Positions 34,255-43,395 of a stretch of 64,000 nt of DNA are shown piece by piece. This DNA is from Mycobacterium sp. 852013-50091_SCH5140682. Lineage in GTDB: Bacteria > Actinomycetota > Actinomycetes > Mycobacteriales > Mycobacteriaceae. Under the pieces are notes generated by a model. That model was not told where the DNA came from, did not search any database, and was given only the letters and a program-made list of their open reading frames with translations. The stretch spans positions 62,001 to 126,000 of the forward strand of contig NZ_LZTB01000114.1 in assembly GCF_001665685.1 (NCBI RefSeq), in the 5' to 3' direction. The translations under genes were made by a program, and so were the position numbers. Position 1 is the stretch's first letter. Each line of letters starts with the position of its first letter.

Positions 34255-35301
34255 TCACTTTCCGGAAAGCACTGTCACACCGGATTTTGTGGTCACGAAA
34301 ACCGAATGGGTGACCGGGTCTGCCACCACGTGTTGGGGCTCGTCGTCGAGGGGAACCGTAGTCGTGAGCGTGTGGGTGTCGGCGTCGATGACCGATACGG
34401 TTTTCTGGTCCTTGGTGGTGACGTAGATGGCGTGAGCGGCAGGGTCGACCGACAACGACCTGTCGGAGGGCACCGCGCCCAATGGGGTGCTGTCGACGAC
34501 GGCGCGAGTGGTCGGGTCGACGCTCATCACATGGCCGTTGTACCCCACGGCAATCACTGTGCCGGACTTCGGATCGACAGCCACATCGTCGGCCTGGTCA
34601 GGCAGCTTTACCGTGCCGGAGACTTTGTTGGCCGCGGTGTCGATCACCAGGAGATCTGAGCTGCCGTTTCCGGCGGCGTAGATGGTGTGGTTGACCGGAC
34701 TCAGCGCCATCGCCTCAACGGACTCACTGAGTTCGACTGCACCCGTGACCTTCTCGCTCACCACATCGATGGTTTTCAGCGTGTTTTCGCCGCTGTATTG
34801 GACGTAGAGAGTCTTCTCGTCCGGGCCGAGGAGGAGCCCGCCCGGGCTATCGCCGACAGCGATGGTGGCAGTAACCCGACCCGACGCCAAGTCGACCACC
34901 AACACATTGCCATCCGTACCGGAAACTCCTGCAAGGTAGAGCTTTTGGCCCGAACGGTCGATCGCAATCCCGTCGAGGATGTAACTACCGCCGCCAAGCG
35001 CGATGGCACCGACTTTGTTGCGCGCAGTCGTGTCGAGCACGGTGGGGTCACCCATGCCCGCGACGTAGAGCTTGTGGGTGTCTGGGTCGATCGCCATTCT
35101 TGAGGGAAATATCCCGACGTTCAGGTTTGACACCACCGCGGTCGCGGGTGTGGCCTTCTGCTCGGTCGTCGTCGACGATGCAGCCGTGCGAGCGTCGGTA
35201 CGGTTCGTGCACCCGCCGACGAGGGTCACGCTCATCAAGGCACCGACCAAACCGACCTTGACCGGAACCGACAGCCCACCGGGCCTAGTTGTCGCGCACA
35301 C
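34255..35301 (-). CDS. Lipoprotein with YVTN beta-propeller
   Basis: 348 residues. An N-terminal signal peptide ends in a lipobox-like LVGGC (Cys near residue 33), so the protein is probably lipid-anchored outside the membrane. About seven YVTN-like blades follow (DPDTHKLYVAGMGDP, DPAAHAIYVTTKDQKTVSVID). I chose the GTG at 35301, which has CAGGAGGA five bases upstream and overlaps the upstream gene's end by 17 bases. It pairs with the cytoplasmic propeller at 3313 in type but not closely in sequence. Function unknown. Confidence 0.82.
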   Translation of the reverse strand: MCATTRPGGLSVPVKVGLVGALMSVTLVGGCTNRTDARTAASSTTTEQKATPATAVVSNLNVGIFPSRMAIDPDTHKLYVAGMGDPTVLDTTARNKVGAIALGGGSYILDGIAIDRSGQKLYLAGVSGTDGNVLVVDLASGRVTATIAVGDSPGGLLLGPDEKTLYVQYSGENTLKTIDVVSEKVTGAVELSESVEAMALSPVNHTIYAAGNGSSDLLVIDTAANKVSGTVKLPDQADDVAVDPKSGTVIAVGYNGHVMSVDPTTRAVVDSTPLGAVPSDRSLSVDPAAHAIYVTTKDQKTVSVIDADTHTLTTTVPLDDEPQHVVADPVTHSVFVTTKSGVTVLSGK

Positions 35302-35872
35302 CGATTCCTCCTGAGTTTGGAGCCAGCGCCGCCCAGTTCGCTTCGACCCGTTTACGGGTGTGCCACTCCCGACCGGCGAGGAGCAAAAACACCAGTCCTG
35401 CAACGGCGTACGAGACATAGAAGTGGCCTGCCACGGCGCAGGCCAACGTCATCAGCACCCAGAACACACCGATTCCGCCGAGCAGCAACGGAGCACGACG
35501 ATTGCGAGCCAGAAACCACGCGGCAAACGTTCGAGCTGCGGCACGGACCGAGGGGTCACCCGGGACCGAGCCATCGGTGACGGCCTTCGCGGCCACCATG
35601 CGTTCACCGTCCGAAAGCTCCGGGGTCGCTCGCCTATACCGCCTGGCGGTACGACTCTTCGACCACGCGCCGACCAGTCCGATAACGAGCGCTGCGGTGA
35701 AAATGAACGGCAGCCACGACAGCCAGATCGATGAGGAAGCGAGGTGCGCGACATTGCTGTCCTCCATAGCGAGGCGGTTCAGACTCAACGCGAAGGCCAC
35801 CGCGGGCACGCCGAACAAGAATGCAATCAGCGCGTTCAGCCAGGCCGGCCGGAATATCGACTGAATTCCCAT
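35285..35872 (-). CDS. Integral membrane protein, unknown
   Basis: 195 residues with about four helices (near 10-30, 48-70, 132-150 and 152-170) and a cytoplasmic middle section rich in Arg and Ala. GGGGAG precedes the ATG at 35872. Its end overlaps the lipoprotein gene, so the two are probably coexpressed and may act together at the membrane. No domain recognised. Confidence 0.68.
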   Translation of the reverse strand: MGIQSIFRPAWLNALIAFLFGVPAVAFALSLNRLAMEDSNVAHLASSSIWLSWLPFIFTAALVIGLVGAWSKSRTARRYRRATPELSDGERMVAAKAVTDGSVPGDPSVRAAARTFAAWFLARNRRAPLLLGGIGVFWVLMTLACAVAGHFYVSYAVAGLVFLLLAGREWHTRKRVEANWAALAPNSGGIGVRDN

Positions 35873-35900
35873 GCTCCCCAACCCTTTCGCCCTTGGCCGA

Positions 35901-36155
35901 TCAGCGGCAGCTCAATGACCGGACAGGGGTGCCACGCGCCGACGCTACCGAATGCCCACAGCGACTTGAAGGTACGGCCGGGCATCCGATTGGGCAGCCG
36001 GCCAGTTCGCCGCATGCGTTGAGCCTGACGCATGAGCACAGGTACCCCAGCTGCTGCAGTGCCCGCCGCCAAGCCACGGCAAGCTCGAGCGAGTCGAATC
36101 GACTACAAACCACGGATGCTGTTCCACTGACGAACACTGGCCATTTCGTAGTCAT
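35901..36155 (-). CDS. Possible small Cys-rich protein
   Basis: An 84-residue open frame (MTTKWPVFVSGTASVVC...) with eight cysteines and an SRFDSLELAVAWRRALQQLG helix reads plausibly but has no ribosome binding site and no recognised homologue. The surrounding 35873-36289 region otherwise holds nothing supported. Treat as tentative. Confidence 0.28.
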   Translation of the reverse strand: MTTKWPVFVSGTASVVCSRFDSLELAVAWRRALQQLGYLCSCVRLNACGELAGCPIGCPAVPSSRCGHSVASARGTPVRSLSCR

Positions 36156-36289
36156 GGGGTTCACCCGCACCGAAACTAGGTAGTCACACCGCCCGGCGCG
36201 GCCAAAACAGGTAGTCCAGCCACAGCCCAGATACCCGCACAAGCACGCACCCTCGTCCCACGATGCTGTCTACGACGAAGGGGAATTCC

Positions 36290-37111
36290 GTGAAGCACCC
36301 GATCTTGTTATTCGCGCTCGGTGCCGGTGCGCCTGCACTGGCCTTGGGCATCGCCGCCCCTAACGCGGCGGCCGACAGCACTGCCGCCAGCACACATCCC
36401 AAGCCCGGTATCGCCGTCTCGGTCAACGGCAACACCGTGAAACTCGGTAACGCCGATGCCAGCACAGCCAAGGGCAGCCATAGCGTCGCAGTCGCCATCA
36501 ACGGCAGCACAGCCAGCGCCGGCGGCACCCACGATCTGGCCGTCGCGATCAACAACAGCACCGCGACCACCTCGGGCGGCACCCGGACCGTCGCGATCGC
36601 GATCAACAACAGCACCGCCACCGCGGGCGACGGGACCAACAACCGGGCCGTCGCGATCAACAATGGGGACGCCTACGCGCGCACCGGCGACAACAACTAT
36701 GCCAAGGCGACCAACAACGCCAAAGCAGTCGCTTGGCGGGGGAACAACAACACCGCCATCGTGGACGGCACGTGCCCCAAAGGCGTGGTCTGCGCCCAGA
36801 GCAGTGTCGGCGCAGGCGTCGGCGACAACAACACCGCCAAAGTCACCGGCGGTAACGCCGAAATCGGCGTGGGTACCGGAGACAACAACCATCTGGTCTC
36901 GAACGGGACGGGCAACAAGCTCACCGCCGGATATGGCAATAACAACACCGTCACGGTCAACGGCAACAACGACTACGGTCGGGCCGGCGGCACGCTCAGC
37001 TCACATTCCGACAACAACTCGCTGACCATCAACGGCGACGGCTATCGACAATCGACCGGCGCCGTCGCCACCGGTGGGACGACAGTGATCCTGCCGGCGC
37101 CGACGCCGTAG
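36290..37111 (+). CDS. Secreted Asn-rich repeat protein (possible beta-solenoid)
   Basis: 273 residues. A signal peptide (about 1-27, ending NAAA) precedes a mature chain rich in Asn, Gly, Thr and Ala. Imperfect repeats (LAVAINNSTATTSGGTR, VAIAINNSTATAGDGTN, RAVAINNGDAYARTGDNN) give way to GDNN and GNNNT turns. Alternating hydrophobic residues with Asn turns suggest a beta-helix or curlin-like fold. The GTG at 36290 has AAGGGG six bases upstream; the ATG nine codons earlier is weaker. Its stop overlaps a small HTH gene by one base. Role unknown; adhesion or surface fibre is a guess. Confidence 0.75.
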   Translation: MKHPILLFALGAGAPALALGIAAPNAAADSTAASTHPKPGIAVSVNGNTVKLGNADASTAKGSHSVAVAINGSTASAGGTHDLAVAINNSTATTSGGTRTVAIAINNSTATAGDGTNNRAVAINNGDAYARTGDNNYAKATNNAKAVAWRGNNNTAIVDGTCPKGVVCAQSSVGAGVGDNNTAKVTGGNAEIGVGTGDNNHLVSNGTGNKLTAGYGNNNTVTVNGNNDYGRAGGTLSSHSDNNSLTINGDGYRQSTGAVATGGTTVILPAPTP

Positions 37112-37296
37112 TGCCCGATTCCCACGAGGCCGCGTTGGCTCGCCTGCCCGAGGTGCACGCACGGCTGCTGCGCCTCGTGGCGGCGGGCCGGCCTGACGAC
37201 GAGATTTGCCGGGAACTGGGTATCGAACCAGAGGGCCTGCCCCCGCTGCTGGACCTGGCGCACCGCAAACTCCGCCGGGAATTGACGCGAGAGTAA
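37111..37296 (+). CDS. Tiny sigma-region-4/LuxR-like HTH protein
   Basis: 61 residues: LRLVAAGRPDDEICRELGIEPEGLPPLLDLAHRKLRR, shown here as two joined pieces of a helix-turn-helix like those ending LuxR and sigma-factor proteins. The GTG shares one base with the stop of the repeat-protein gene (TAGTG), so translation is coupled. The LuxR-type ATPase gene starts 34 bases downstream. It could be a regulator of the repeat protein. Confidence 0.6.
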   Translation: MPDSHEAALARLPEVHARLLRLVAAGRPDDEICRELGIEPEGLPPLLDLAHRKLRRELTRE

Positions 37297-37330
37297 GCAC
37301 GGACGGCATTCGCCAGCTAACATTTGTCGG

Positions 37331-39961
37331 GTGCGTGACCACTGGCCCCTGATCGGTCGGGAAGACGAATCGAGCGTGATCTCGGAACTTCTTGTCGCCC
37401 AGCAGTACCGGGGCGTGGTGCTGGCGGGCCGCGCAGGAGTCGGTAAGTCACGATTGGCGCGCGACGCCGCCGCAGCAGCGGCCGCACAGGGCTGGGCGGT
37501 ACGCCACGTCGCCGCAACCGCGACCGGCCGCTCTGTTCCACTGGGAGCGTTCGCCCCCTGGACCGACGATTTCGACGGCGCCCCACTGACATTGGCGCGC
37601 AGGGTCATCAGCGCGATCACCGAAGGCACCGAACCAGGGCACCTGCTCTTACTGGTCGACGACGCCCATCTGCTCGACGAATTGTCGGCCCTGGTATTGC
37701 ACCAGTTGGTCCTGCAGAGCGCGGCGCGCGTGATCATCACCATCCGCAACGGCGTCCCGCCCGCGGACGCGGTGACGGTCCTCTGGAAAGACGCTCTGCT
37801 GCGCAGAATCGAGCTACAACCCTTGTCCCGCAGGGAGTCCGACGAACTTCTGCAGGCCGCACTCGCCGTGCCTCCCGACCGCGACTGCACCGACCGAATG
37901 TGGCGGCTGACCCAAGGCAACGTGCTGTACCTACGACAGCTCGTAGAGCAGGAATGGGCCGCGGGGCGATTGACCCACGAACATGGCTGCACTCGCTGGA
38001 TCGGCAACCCCCAGGTATCGCCATCGTTGGTCGACCTGGTGGAGCATCAGATCGGCACGGTCCCGGAAACGGTGCGTGATGTCGTCGACCTGGTCGCCGT
38101 CGCCGAACCCATCGACCGCAGCTGCCTGGCCGCACTCGTCGATCCCCTCGCGCTCGAAGAGGCGCAACAGCGGGAGTTGATCCGAACCTCCGACACCGGC
38201 GACGCGGTCTATGTCGGGCACCCGCTCTACGCCGAGGTCCGCCTCGAAAAATGCGGAGCGATCCGGCTGCGGCGCCTGCGCGGCGTGGTCGCCAAGGCGA
38301 TGAAAGATGTTCCAGGCAGGTCGAACTCAGTTCGACGCGGCCTGCTCTGGCTGGAGTCTGACCTGCCCCCGGACGCCACGGTGCTTGCCGCCGCTGCGAG
38401 CGCGGCGAGTTCGCTGCTCGAATTCGGCCTGGCTGAGCGGTTGTCGAGGGCGGCGGCTAAAGCCGGTGACGCTGTCGAGGCACGGGTCGAGCTGGCCTAC
38501 AACCTGCTGATGCTGCAAAAGGGCGACGATGCCGAAGAGGTTCTCGACTCCATTCCCTCCGGCTCCGTGCCGGCCTCGGCCTTCATCAACGACGTGATCC
38601 TGCGAGCCGCAAACCTGTTGTGGACTCAACAGTCACCTGAGGAGTCATGGCAAGTCATCGAGGATGCACTCGCCGATGCCAGCGACGACCGGGCCAGTCA
38701 GTTGCTGGCGTTCCGTGCCAACCAACTCGCGCTCGCCGGCCGACCCGGTGAAGTGCCCGCCGTGATGGCCAAGGTCGACTACGCGAGCCTCGACGCTTTC
38801 GGCTCGACCATCGGACTGTGCGCCGAAACGTTGGCATTTGCCGAGCTCGGACAAACTGCTACCGCGGTCGATAAGGCCGAACAGTGTTATCGCGTGGTGG
38901 ATTCGTCGCCGCAGAGCAGTTTCCTGGGACAACCTCTCGCGGAGTTCCACACTTTCGCGCTGTTGACGGCGGGGTACCTCGGCAAAGCCGTCGAGGTCGC
39001 CGAAGCCCACCTGCGGCGCAGCAAGGAGCGCCCGGCCACCGCGCAATCGGTGGCCACCGCGATCGTCGGTTTCGCGGCACTGGCCGCCGGGGATCTTCGG
39101 GCTGCCCGCGACCACCTGTCGGCGCAGCCCGCCGACACCGAAACCAACTTCGTTCTGGCCAACAGCTACTACCGGTTTCGGCTTCTGCTGGCGCAGACAC
39201 TGGCACGACTCGGTGACTTGGACGGCGCCGAGACCGCGTTCCGATCGGCTCGCGAGCACCAGCGCCCGGCCTACGTGTACGTCGAGAGCACCGCGTTGCT
39301 TGCCGATGCCTGGATCGCCGCAGGCCGCCAACGGATGGACGAGGCACGCCGAACAGCCTGGGAGGCAGCACGATTCGCCCGTGCTCACGAACAGTTCGCG
39401 CGCGAACTACTCTGCTTGCAGACCGCCGTGCAGTTCGGCGATACCACGGCGGCTGACCGCCTCGCCGAGCTTGCCGATGTGGTGGAGGGCCCCAGAGCGG
39501 GCCTCGCCGCGCGCTATGCGCAGGCCGTGTGCTCCGATGACGCCGACGAGTTAGACCGACTATCAACGGATTTCGAGGCCATGGGAGACATATTGGCGGC
39601 CGCCGACTGCTCCGGCCAGGCGGCTGCCGCTCACCGCAGGGCGGACAGGCGAGGAAGCGCGATGACCTCGGCCGAACGAGCGAGTCGGCTTGCCGCGGCC
39701 TGCGGCGGCGCGGTCAGCCCCGCCATCATCGGCGCTCGCCTGCCTGCGCCGTTCACTCAGCGGGAGCGGGAGATCGCCGTCCTGGTGGCACAAGGCCTCA
39801 CCAACCGCCAGATCGCCGACACGGTGTCGCTGTCGGTGCGCACTGTGGAAGGACATGTGTATCGCGCCAGCTGCAAGGTGGGTGTGGGCGGGAGGTCCGA
39901 GCTTGCGCATGTGGTCAGGAATCTCACCGACTCTGCATCTGCCAAGCCCGGGCCGCGATGA
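37331..39961 (+). CDS. LuxR-family AAA/STAND transcription regulator
   Basis: 876 residues. The N-terminal ATPase (about 1-260) has Walker A GRAGVGKS (34-41) and Walker B LLLLVDDAHLL. A long TPR-like helical region (about 330-790) precedes a C-terminal LuxR helix-turn-helix (about 808-865; FTQREREIAVLVAQGLTNRQ, then SVRTVEGHVYRASCKVGV). It starts with GTG. It is co-directional with the Asn-rich repeat protein and small HTH genes and may control them. The signal is unknown. Confidence 0.88.
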   Translation: MRDHWPLIGREDESSVISELLVAQQYRGVVLAGRAGVGKSRLARDAAAAAAAQGWAVRHVAATATGRSVPLGAFAPWTDDFDGAPLTLARRVISAITEGTEPGHLLLLVDDAHLLDELSALVLHQLVLQSAARVIITIRNGVPPADAVTVLWKDALLRRIELQPLSRRESDELLQAALAVPPDRDCTDRMWRLTQGNVLYLRQLVEQEWAAGRLTHEHGCTRWIGNPQVSPSLVDLVEHQIGTVPETVRDVVDLVAVAEPIDRSCLAALVDPLALEEAQQRELIRTSDTGDAVYVGHPLYAEVRLEKCGAIRLRRLRGVVAKAMKDVPGRSNSVRRGLLWLESDLPPDATVLAAAASAASSLLEFGLAERLSRAAAKAGDAVEARVELAYNLLMLQKGDDAEEVLDSIPSGSVPASAFINDVILRAANLLWTQQSPEESWQVIEDALADASDDRASQLLAFRANQLALAGRPGEVPAVMAKVDYASLDAFGSTIGLCAETLAFAELGQTATAVDKAEQCYRVVDSSPQSSFLGQPLAEFHTFALLTAGYLGKAVEVAEAHLRRSKERPATAQSVATAIVGFAALAAGDLRAARDHLSAQPADTETNFVLANSYYRFRLLLAQTLARLGDLDGAETAFRSAREHQRPAYVYVESTALLADAWIAAGRQRMDEARRTAWEAARFARAHEQFARELLCLQTAVQFGDTTAADRLAELADVVEGPRAGLAARYAQAVCSDDADELDRLSTDFEAMGDILAAADCSGQAAAAHRRADRRGSAMTSAERASRLAAACGGAVSPAIIGARLPAPFTQREREIAVLVAQGLTNRQIADTVSLSVRTVEGHVYRASCKVGVGGRSELAHVVRNLTDSASAKPGPR

Positions 39962-40023
39962 GTTCGGGCACCAGCGCCTCGGTGAGCAGCTTTCCCTATT
40001 CAATCGGCATGCAGGGTTGGCGG

Positions 40024-40908
40024 CTAGCCTGCAGCGAGTTCCCGCGTGGCGATGCCGAAGATCTCGTCAGCGCAGCCGATCGCCACGAAGTGGCCAGCTC
40101 CTTCCACGGGATGCCATATCGCCCCGGGCATCCGGTCAGCTACCGCTTTGTTGATGGGCTCGGGAACCAGTCGGTCGTCCAGACCCTGCCATAGGTGGAC
40201 CGGCCGCTCGATCCGGGACACATCGAAAGCCCAACGCCGGTAGAGCAATTCCGCATCAGCCACCAGCCCACCGCTGCCCTGGGCGAAACACTCTGCCATT
40301 TCTTCGGCGAAGGCGGATTCGATCTCGGGTCGCAGCAGGATCTGCCGGTCGTAGGCGTTGACGGCGTTTCGAATCTGTTTGACCAAGCTTCCGCCGAAAC
40401 GCTTGGCCTCGAGACCGAGGATCGCGTACATGAGTCGGAAGCCGGGCGTGAAGTGCAGTGCGAGAATCGCGCCGACTCCATCAATGCGCGAGAGATACTG
40501 CCCGGCCGAGTTGTCCCCGAACGCTCCGTAACTGCCGGGAGCGATGCTCGAAACGTGCCGCAAGCGGGTGGGCTCGATGTAGGCCGTCGCCGCCAGCGCC
40601 CACGGGCCACCTTCCGACCAGCCCGCGACCCCGAATTCCTGATATCCCAGCGCGTCGGCGATGGCCGTGAGATCGGTGGCCCAGCCGGAGTACGTGCGAG
40701 CGCGCTGGGGGCTCGACCGTCCCATCCCGGGCCGGTCGACGCAAATGAGTCGGAGGCCATACCTGGATGCCGCGTCGGCAAAGAACTGCGCCTCGTACCG
40801 GCTACCGGGACCGCCGTGGTTGTGGATCACCAGCGAGCCGTCGGTGTCACCGAGCTCGACGTAGGCGAGCTTGCGCCCGTCCGGGGTCGTTACCAGCTGG
40901 GTCTCCAT
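40024..40908 (-). CDS. Alpha/beta hydrolase
   Basis: 294 residues, cytosolic. The oxyanion motif is HNHGGPGS, the nucleophile elbow GWSEGG (Ser98), the acid in GLDDRLVP and the catalytic His in GAGHFV. A helical cap lies between about 130 and 210. It resembles proline-iminopeptidase-like and epoxide-hydrolase-like members, but the substrate cannot be told. Its start faces the palindromic element at 40963. Confidence 0.87.
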   Translation of the reverse strand: METQLVTTPDGRKLAYVELGDTDGSLVIHNHGGPGSRYEAQFFADAASRYGLRLICVDRPGMGRSSPQRARTYSGWATDLTAIADALGYQEFGVAGWSEGGPWALAATAYIEPTRLRHVSSIAPGSYGAFGDNSAGQYLSRIDGVGAILALHFTPGFRLMYAILGLEAKRFGGSLVKQIRNAVNAYDRQILLRPEIESAFAEEMAECFAQGSGGLVADAELLYRRWAFDVSRIERPVHLWQGLDDRLVPEPINKAVADRMPGAIWHPVEGAGHFVAIGCADEIFGIATRELAAG

Positions 40909-40962
40909 ATCGACCTCTTCTGCTCGACACTGCTGCGATCGTAGAGCGCTAAGGGCACGGTT

Positions 40963-41025
40963 CGTTGAGATTGCCTACAGGGCTGTGATTCGCGACAAAT
41001 CACGACCGTGGACGCAATCTCAACG
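40963..41025. repeat. Symmetrical nested inverted repeat
   Basis: Outer 12-base arms CGTTGAGATTGC (40963-40974) and its complement (41014-41025) are perfect. Inside, after exactly ten bases on each side, lie perfect 6-base arms GTGATT (40985-40990) and AATCAC (40998-41003) around a 7-base centre. The element occupies the divergent promoter region between the hydrolase and GH16 genes. It could be a regulator site or a small mobile palindromic repeat. Confidence 0.85.
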
Positions 41026-41093
41026 CGTGCTGAGCCCCTGGTCAGGCCGTTCGATCCGTGCTTGAGCACGCGGCCCGGTTAAGGTAATCCGAT

Positions 41094-41921
41094 ATGGCTA
41101 ACTTGGACCGTCGAAAGATGATGATGCTGTCGGGTCTCGGCGTCGTCGCAGCGGCTATGCCCATCCGGCAAGCCCAAGCCCTCCCGACCAGGCCCATTCC
41201 TGCGCCTGAGGCGCCGCAAGCCGCGATGAACTACGTGTTCGTGGATGAATTCGACGGCGCCGCCGGCTCGGCACCGGATGCGTCGAAGTGGACCATCGCC
41301 AAGGCCCGCGAGGTCATCCAGGACCCCACCTACTGGGAGCAGCCCGGACGCATCGGCCAGTACCGCGACGACCGCAAGAATGTCTTCATCGACGGCAAGT
41401 CGAACCTGGTCATCCGGGCCGCGAAGGAGGGCGACACCTACTACGGCGGCAAGCTGGCCAGCGTGTGGGAAGGCGGCGCCGGCCACACCTGGGAGGCGCG
41501 GATCAAGTTCAACTGCCTGACTCCGGGCGCGTGGCCGGCCTTCTGGCTGGGCAGCCTGGGCCAGGGTGAGCTCGACATCATCGAGTGGTACGGCAACGGC
41601 AAATGGCCCTCGGGCACCACGGTGCACGCCAAGTCCAACGGCGGTGAGTGGCAGACCCACAACGTCGCGGTGGACAACAACTGGCACACCTGGCGGACCC
41701 AGTGGGACGGCAACGGCGCCCGTTTCTGGCAGGACTACACCGACGGCGCGAAGCCCTACTTCGAGGTCGCCGCGAGCTCCTTGCCGGACTGGCCGTTCAA
41801 TCAGCCCGGCTACACGATGTTCGTGGTGCTGAACCTCGCCGTCGCGGGATCCGGTGGAGAAGACCCCAGCGGGGGCACCTACCCGGCTGACATGCTCGTG
41901 GACTGGGTGCGCGTCTGGTAG
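41094..41921 (+). CDS. Secreted glycoside hydrolase family 16 (beta-1,3-glucanase-like)
   Basis: 275 residues with a Tat-type signal (DRRKMMMLSGLGVVAAAMP, residues 5-23). The single GH16 jelly-roll has the catalytic motif ELDIIE (Glu159, Asp161, Glu164), with nucleophile and acid/base both intact, and aromatic substrate residues (PAFWLGS, EWYGNG). It resembles the M. tuberculosis beta-glucanase-like Rv0315. It should cleave beta-1,3(-1,4)-glucans outside the cell. Confidence 0.92.
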   Translation: MANLDRRKMMMLSGLGVVAAAMPIRQAQALPTRPIPAPEAPQAAMNYVFVDEFDGAAGSAPDASKWTIAKAREVIQDPTYWEQPGRIGQYRDDRKNVFIDGKSNLVIRAAKEGDTYYGGKLASVWEGGAGHTWEARIKFNCLTPGAWPAFWLGSLGQGELDIIEWYGNGKWPSGTTVHAKSNGGEWQTHNVAVDNNWHTWRTQWDGNGARFWQDYTDGAKPYFEVAASSLPDWPFNQPGYTMFVVLNLAVAGSGGEDPSGGTYPADMLVDWVRVW

Positions 41922-41946
41922 GTCGGCCGGGGCGTCACCCGTCTGA

Positions 41947-42201
41947 TCAGAGCGGTTTCGACGTGATCTCCAGCCATGCCTGGAATTCCCGTCGCTCGCA
42001 GCGTTTTCGCGCCCGGGTTCGGGGCTGTCGCGATCGCAGAAGCTCAGCACACGGCAGCCGTCTAGTGCTGTCGACGCGTTTTCCCGCTGTGGGGCGCATA
42101 CGGCGCCGTCGAGCCACCACCACGACCAATGCCGCCGGCAGCATCGTCAGCACTGCAAACACCGCGTAGGCCATCGTCCGCGCCTTCTTTCTCGGGCTCA
42201 T
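41947..42201 (-). CDS. Possible small single-helix membrane protein
   Basis: 84 residues, MSPRKKARTMAYAVFAVLTM onward, with one hydrophobic helix (about 9-31) and an Arg-rich tail. No clear ribosome binding site. It lies in a 413-base gap (41922-42334) that holds nothing else I can support. Confidence 0.35.
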   Translation of the reverse strand: MSPRKKARTMAYAVFAVLTMLPAALVVVVARRRRMRPTAGKRVDSTRRLPCAELLRSRQPRTRARKRCERREFQAWLEITSKPL

Positions 42202-42334
42202 CGACGGGTACTACGTTCGTCGCCTGCGCGACGCAGCACTATCGCCCGAGGATTGATCTTTTGGCGGCCGACGGATGTAGCGCTAACCAGCACGAGCCCC
42301 GGCGGCGGGTTGGCCCGGGACTATCGTGGGACGG

Positions 42335-42631
42335 ATGCTCGACAGAACCGGCGCAGAAACGCGCGTCCACGAACAGCCCGACCGGTTCATCATCGAGGTC
42401 GACGGCAAGACCGTCGGCCTCGCCGACTTCCGCGACGTCGACGGCCGCCGCATCTTCCCGCACACCGAGGTCCTGCCTCAATACCGAGGTCGTGGGCTTG
42501 CGACGATCCTCGTCGGCGAAGCCCTGCAGTCCACGCGTGCGGCGGGGTTACGGATCGTCCCGACGTGCTGGATGGTGGCCGAATACATCGACAAGCACCC
42601 GGAGTACGCCGAATTCACCGACGCCCGGTGA
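42335..42631 (+). CDS. GNAT-type small N-acetyltransferase (YjdJ/Gcn5-like)
   Basis: 98 residues covering the core of a short acetyltransferase: DGKTVGLADFRDVDGRRIFP, the acetyl-CoA loop EVLPQYRGRGLATILVGEAL, and the C-terminal IVPTCWMVAEYIDKHPEYA typical of the YjdJ group. The start at 42335 is chosen over a GTG nine bases upstream; neither has a strong ribosome binding site. The target is unknown. It converges on the cutinase. Confidence 0.83.
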   Translation: MLDRTGAETRVHEQPDRFIIEVDGKTVGLADFRDVDGRRIFPHTEVLPQYRGRGLATILVGEALQSTRAAGLRIVPTCWMVAEYIDKHPEYAEFTDAR

Positions 42632-42637
42632 GACCGA

Positions 42638-43267
42638 CTACAGCCGGCTAGCGACGAAATCGGCTGACTGCGCGACCTTTCCGGACTGCACATAGGACAC
42701 GTGGGCACCCATGTCCCAGCCACCTTCCCAACAGATGGGGTCGGCCTGGTTGCACTGATCGATGGAGTTGGCGGCATACGGCGGCGCCAGCGTCGGCAGC
42801 GGTCCCCCGGCAAGCATTCCCGAGAAGCTCGTGCGCGGTGTGCCGAACAATGCGCTGGCCGCAACATGATCGGCGACCTGGGGTGACATCTCGTTGGTGG
42901 CCAGTTCGATGACCGCGGCACCCTGCGAGTAGCCACCGAGCACGATCTTGGTGTTCGGGCAGTTCGCAGCGGTCGACTCGATGAGTGACCGCGCCGCGTC
43001 GGCGCCGGTCGGCGGGCTGGAGCCGAAGTCATTGCTGGCCGGGTAATCGACGGCGGTTCCCTCGACCGACCGCGGTGCGACGCGGGCGCGCAGGTCATCG
43101 ACGAACGGACCGCCCACGCTGCCCAAACCGGGCGGCTCGTTGGTGCCGCGGGCGAACACCACCGCGACGTCGGGGCACGGGGCGGCCGACGCCGGGGCCG
43201 ACGCGACGATCGGGGCAACGGTGGCCAGGGCAGCACACGCCAACAGCAGAGCGGGCTTGGTCGTCAT
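42638..43267 (-). CDS. Secreted cutinase-family esterase
   Basis: 209 residues with a signal peptide (about 1-29, ending PASAA). The catalytic motifs are GYSQGA (Ser114), DPICWEGG (Asp) and AHVSYVQ (His), and cysteines are placed as in the mycobacterial Culp proteins. These are exported lipases/esterases. I chose the ATG at 43267 since the longer open frame upstream lacks signal character. Confidence 0.9.
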   Translation of the reverse strand: MTTKPALLLACAALATVAPIVASAPASAAPCPDVAVVFARGTNEPPGLGSVGGPFVDDLRARVAPRSVEGTAVDYPASNDFGSSPPTGADAARSLIESTAANCPNTKIVLGGYSQGAAVIELATNEMSPQVADHVAASALFGTPRTSFSGMLAGGPLPTLAPPYAANSIDQCNQADPICWEGGWDMGAHVSYVQSGKVAQSADFVASRL

Positions 43268-43395
43268 AGCAACCGATGGTAGGGGCGACGGCTTCGTTGT
43301 CCAGTTTCCTCGTCCGCGTAAGTGAGGCCAGAGCGCGGCTCTGCCTGCTTCAATGAACGCAAGCGTTGGCCACGCACGAGCAGGGTTGGCGGCAC

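Noticed and set aside
36541..36680. Possible CRISPR or non-coding direct repeats
   Set aside because: The repeats are in frame and encode the AVAINNSTA protein repeats; there are no spacers of constant length or cas genes.
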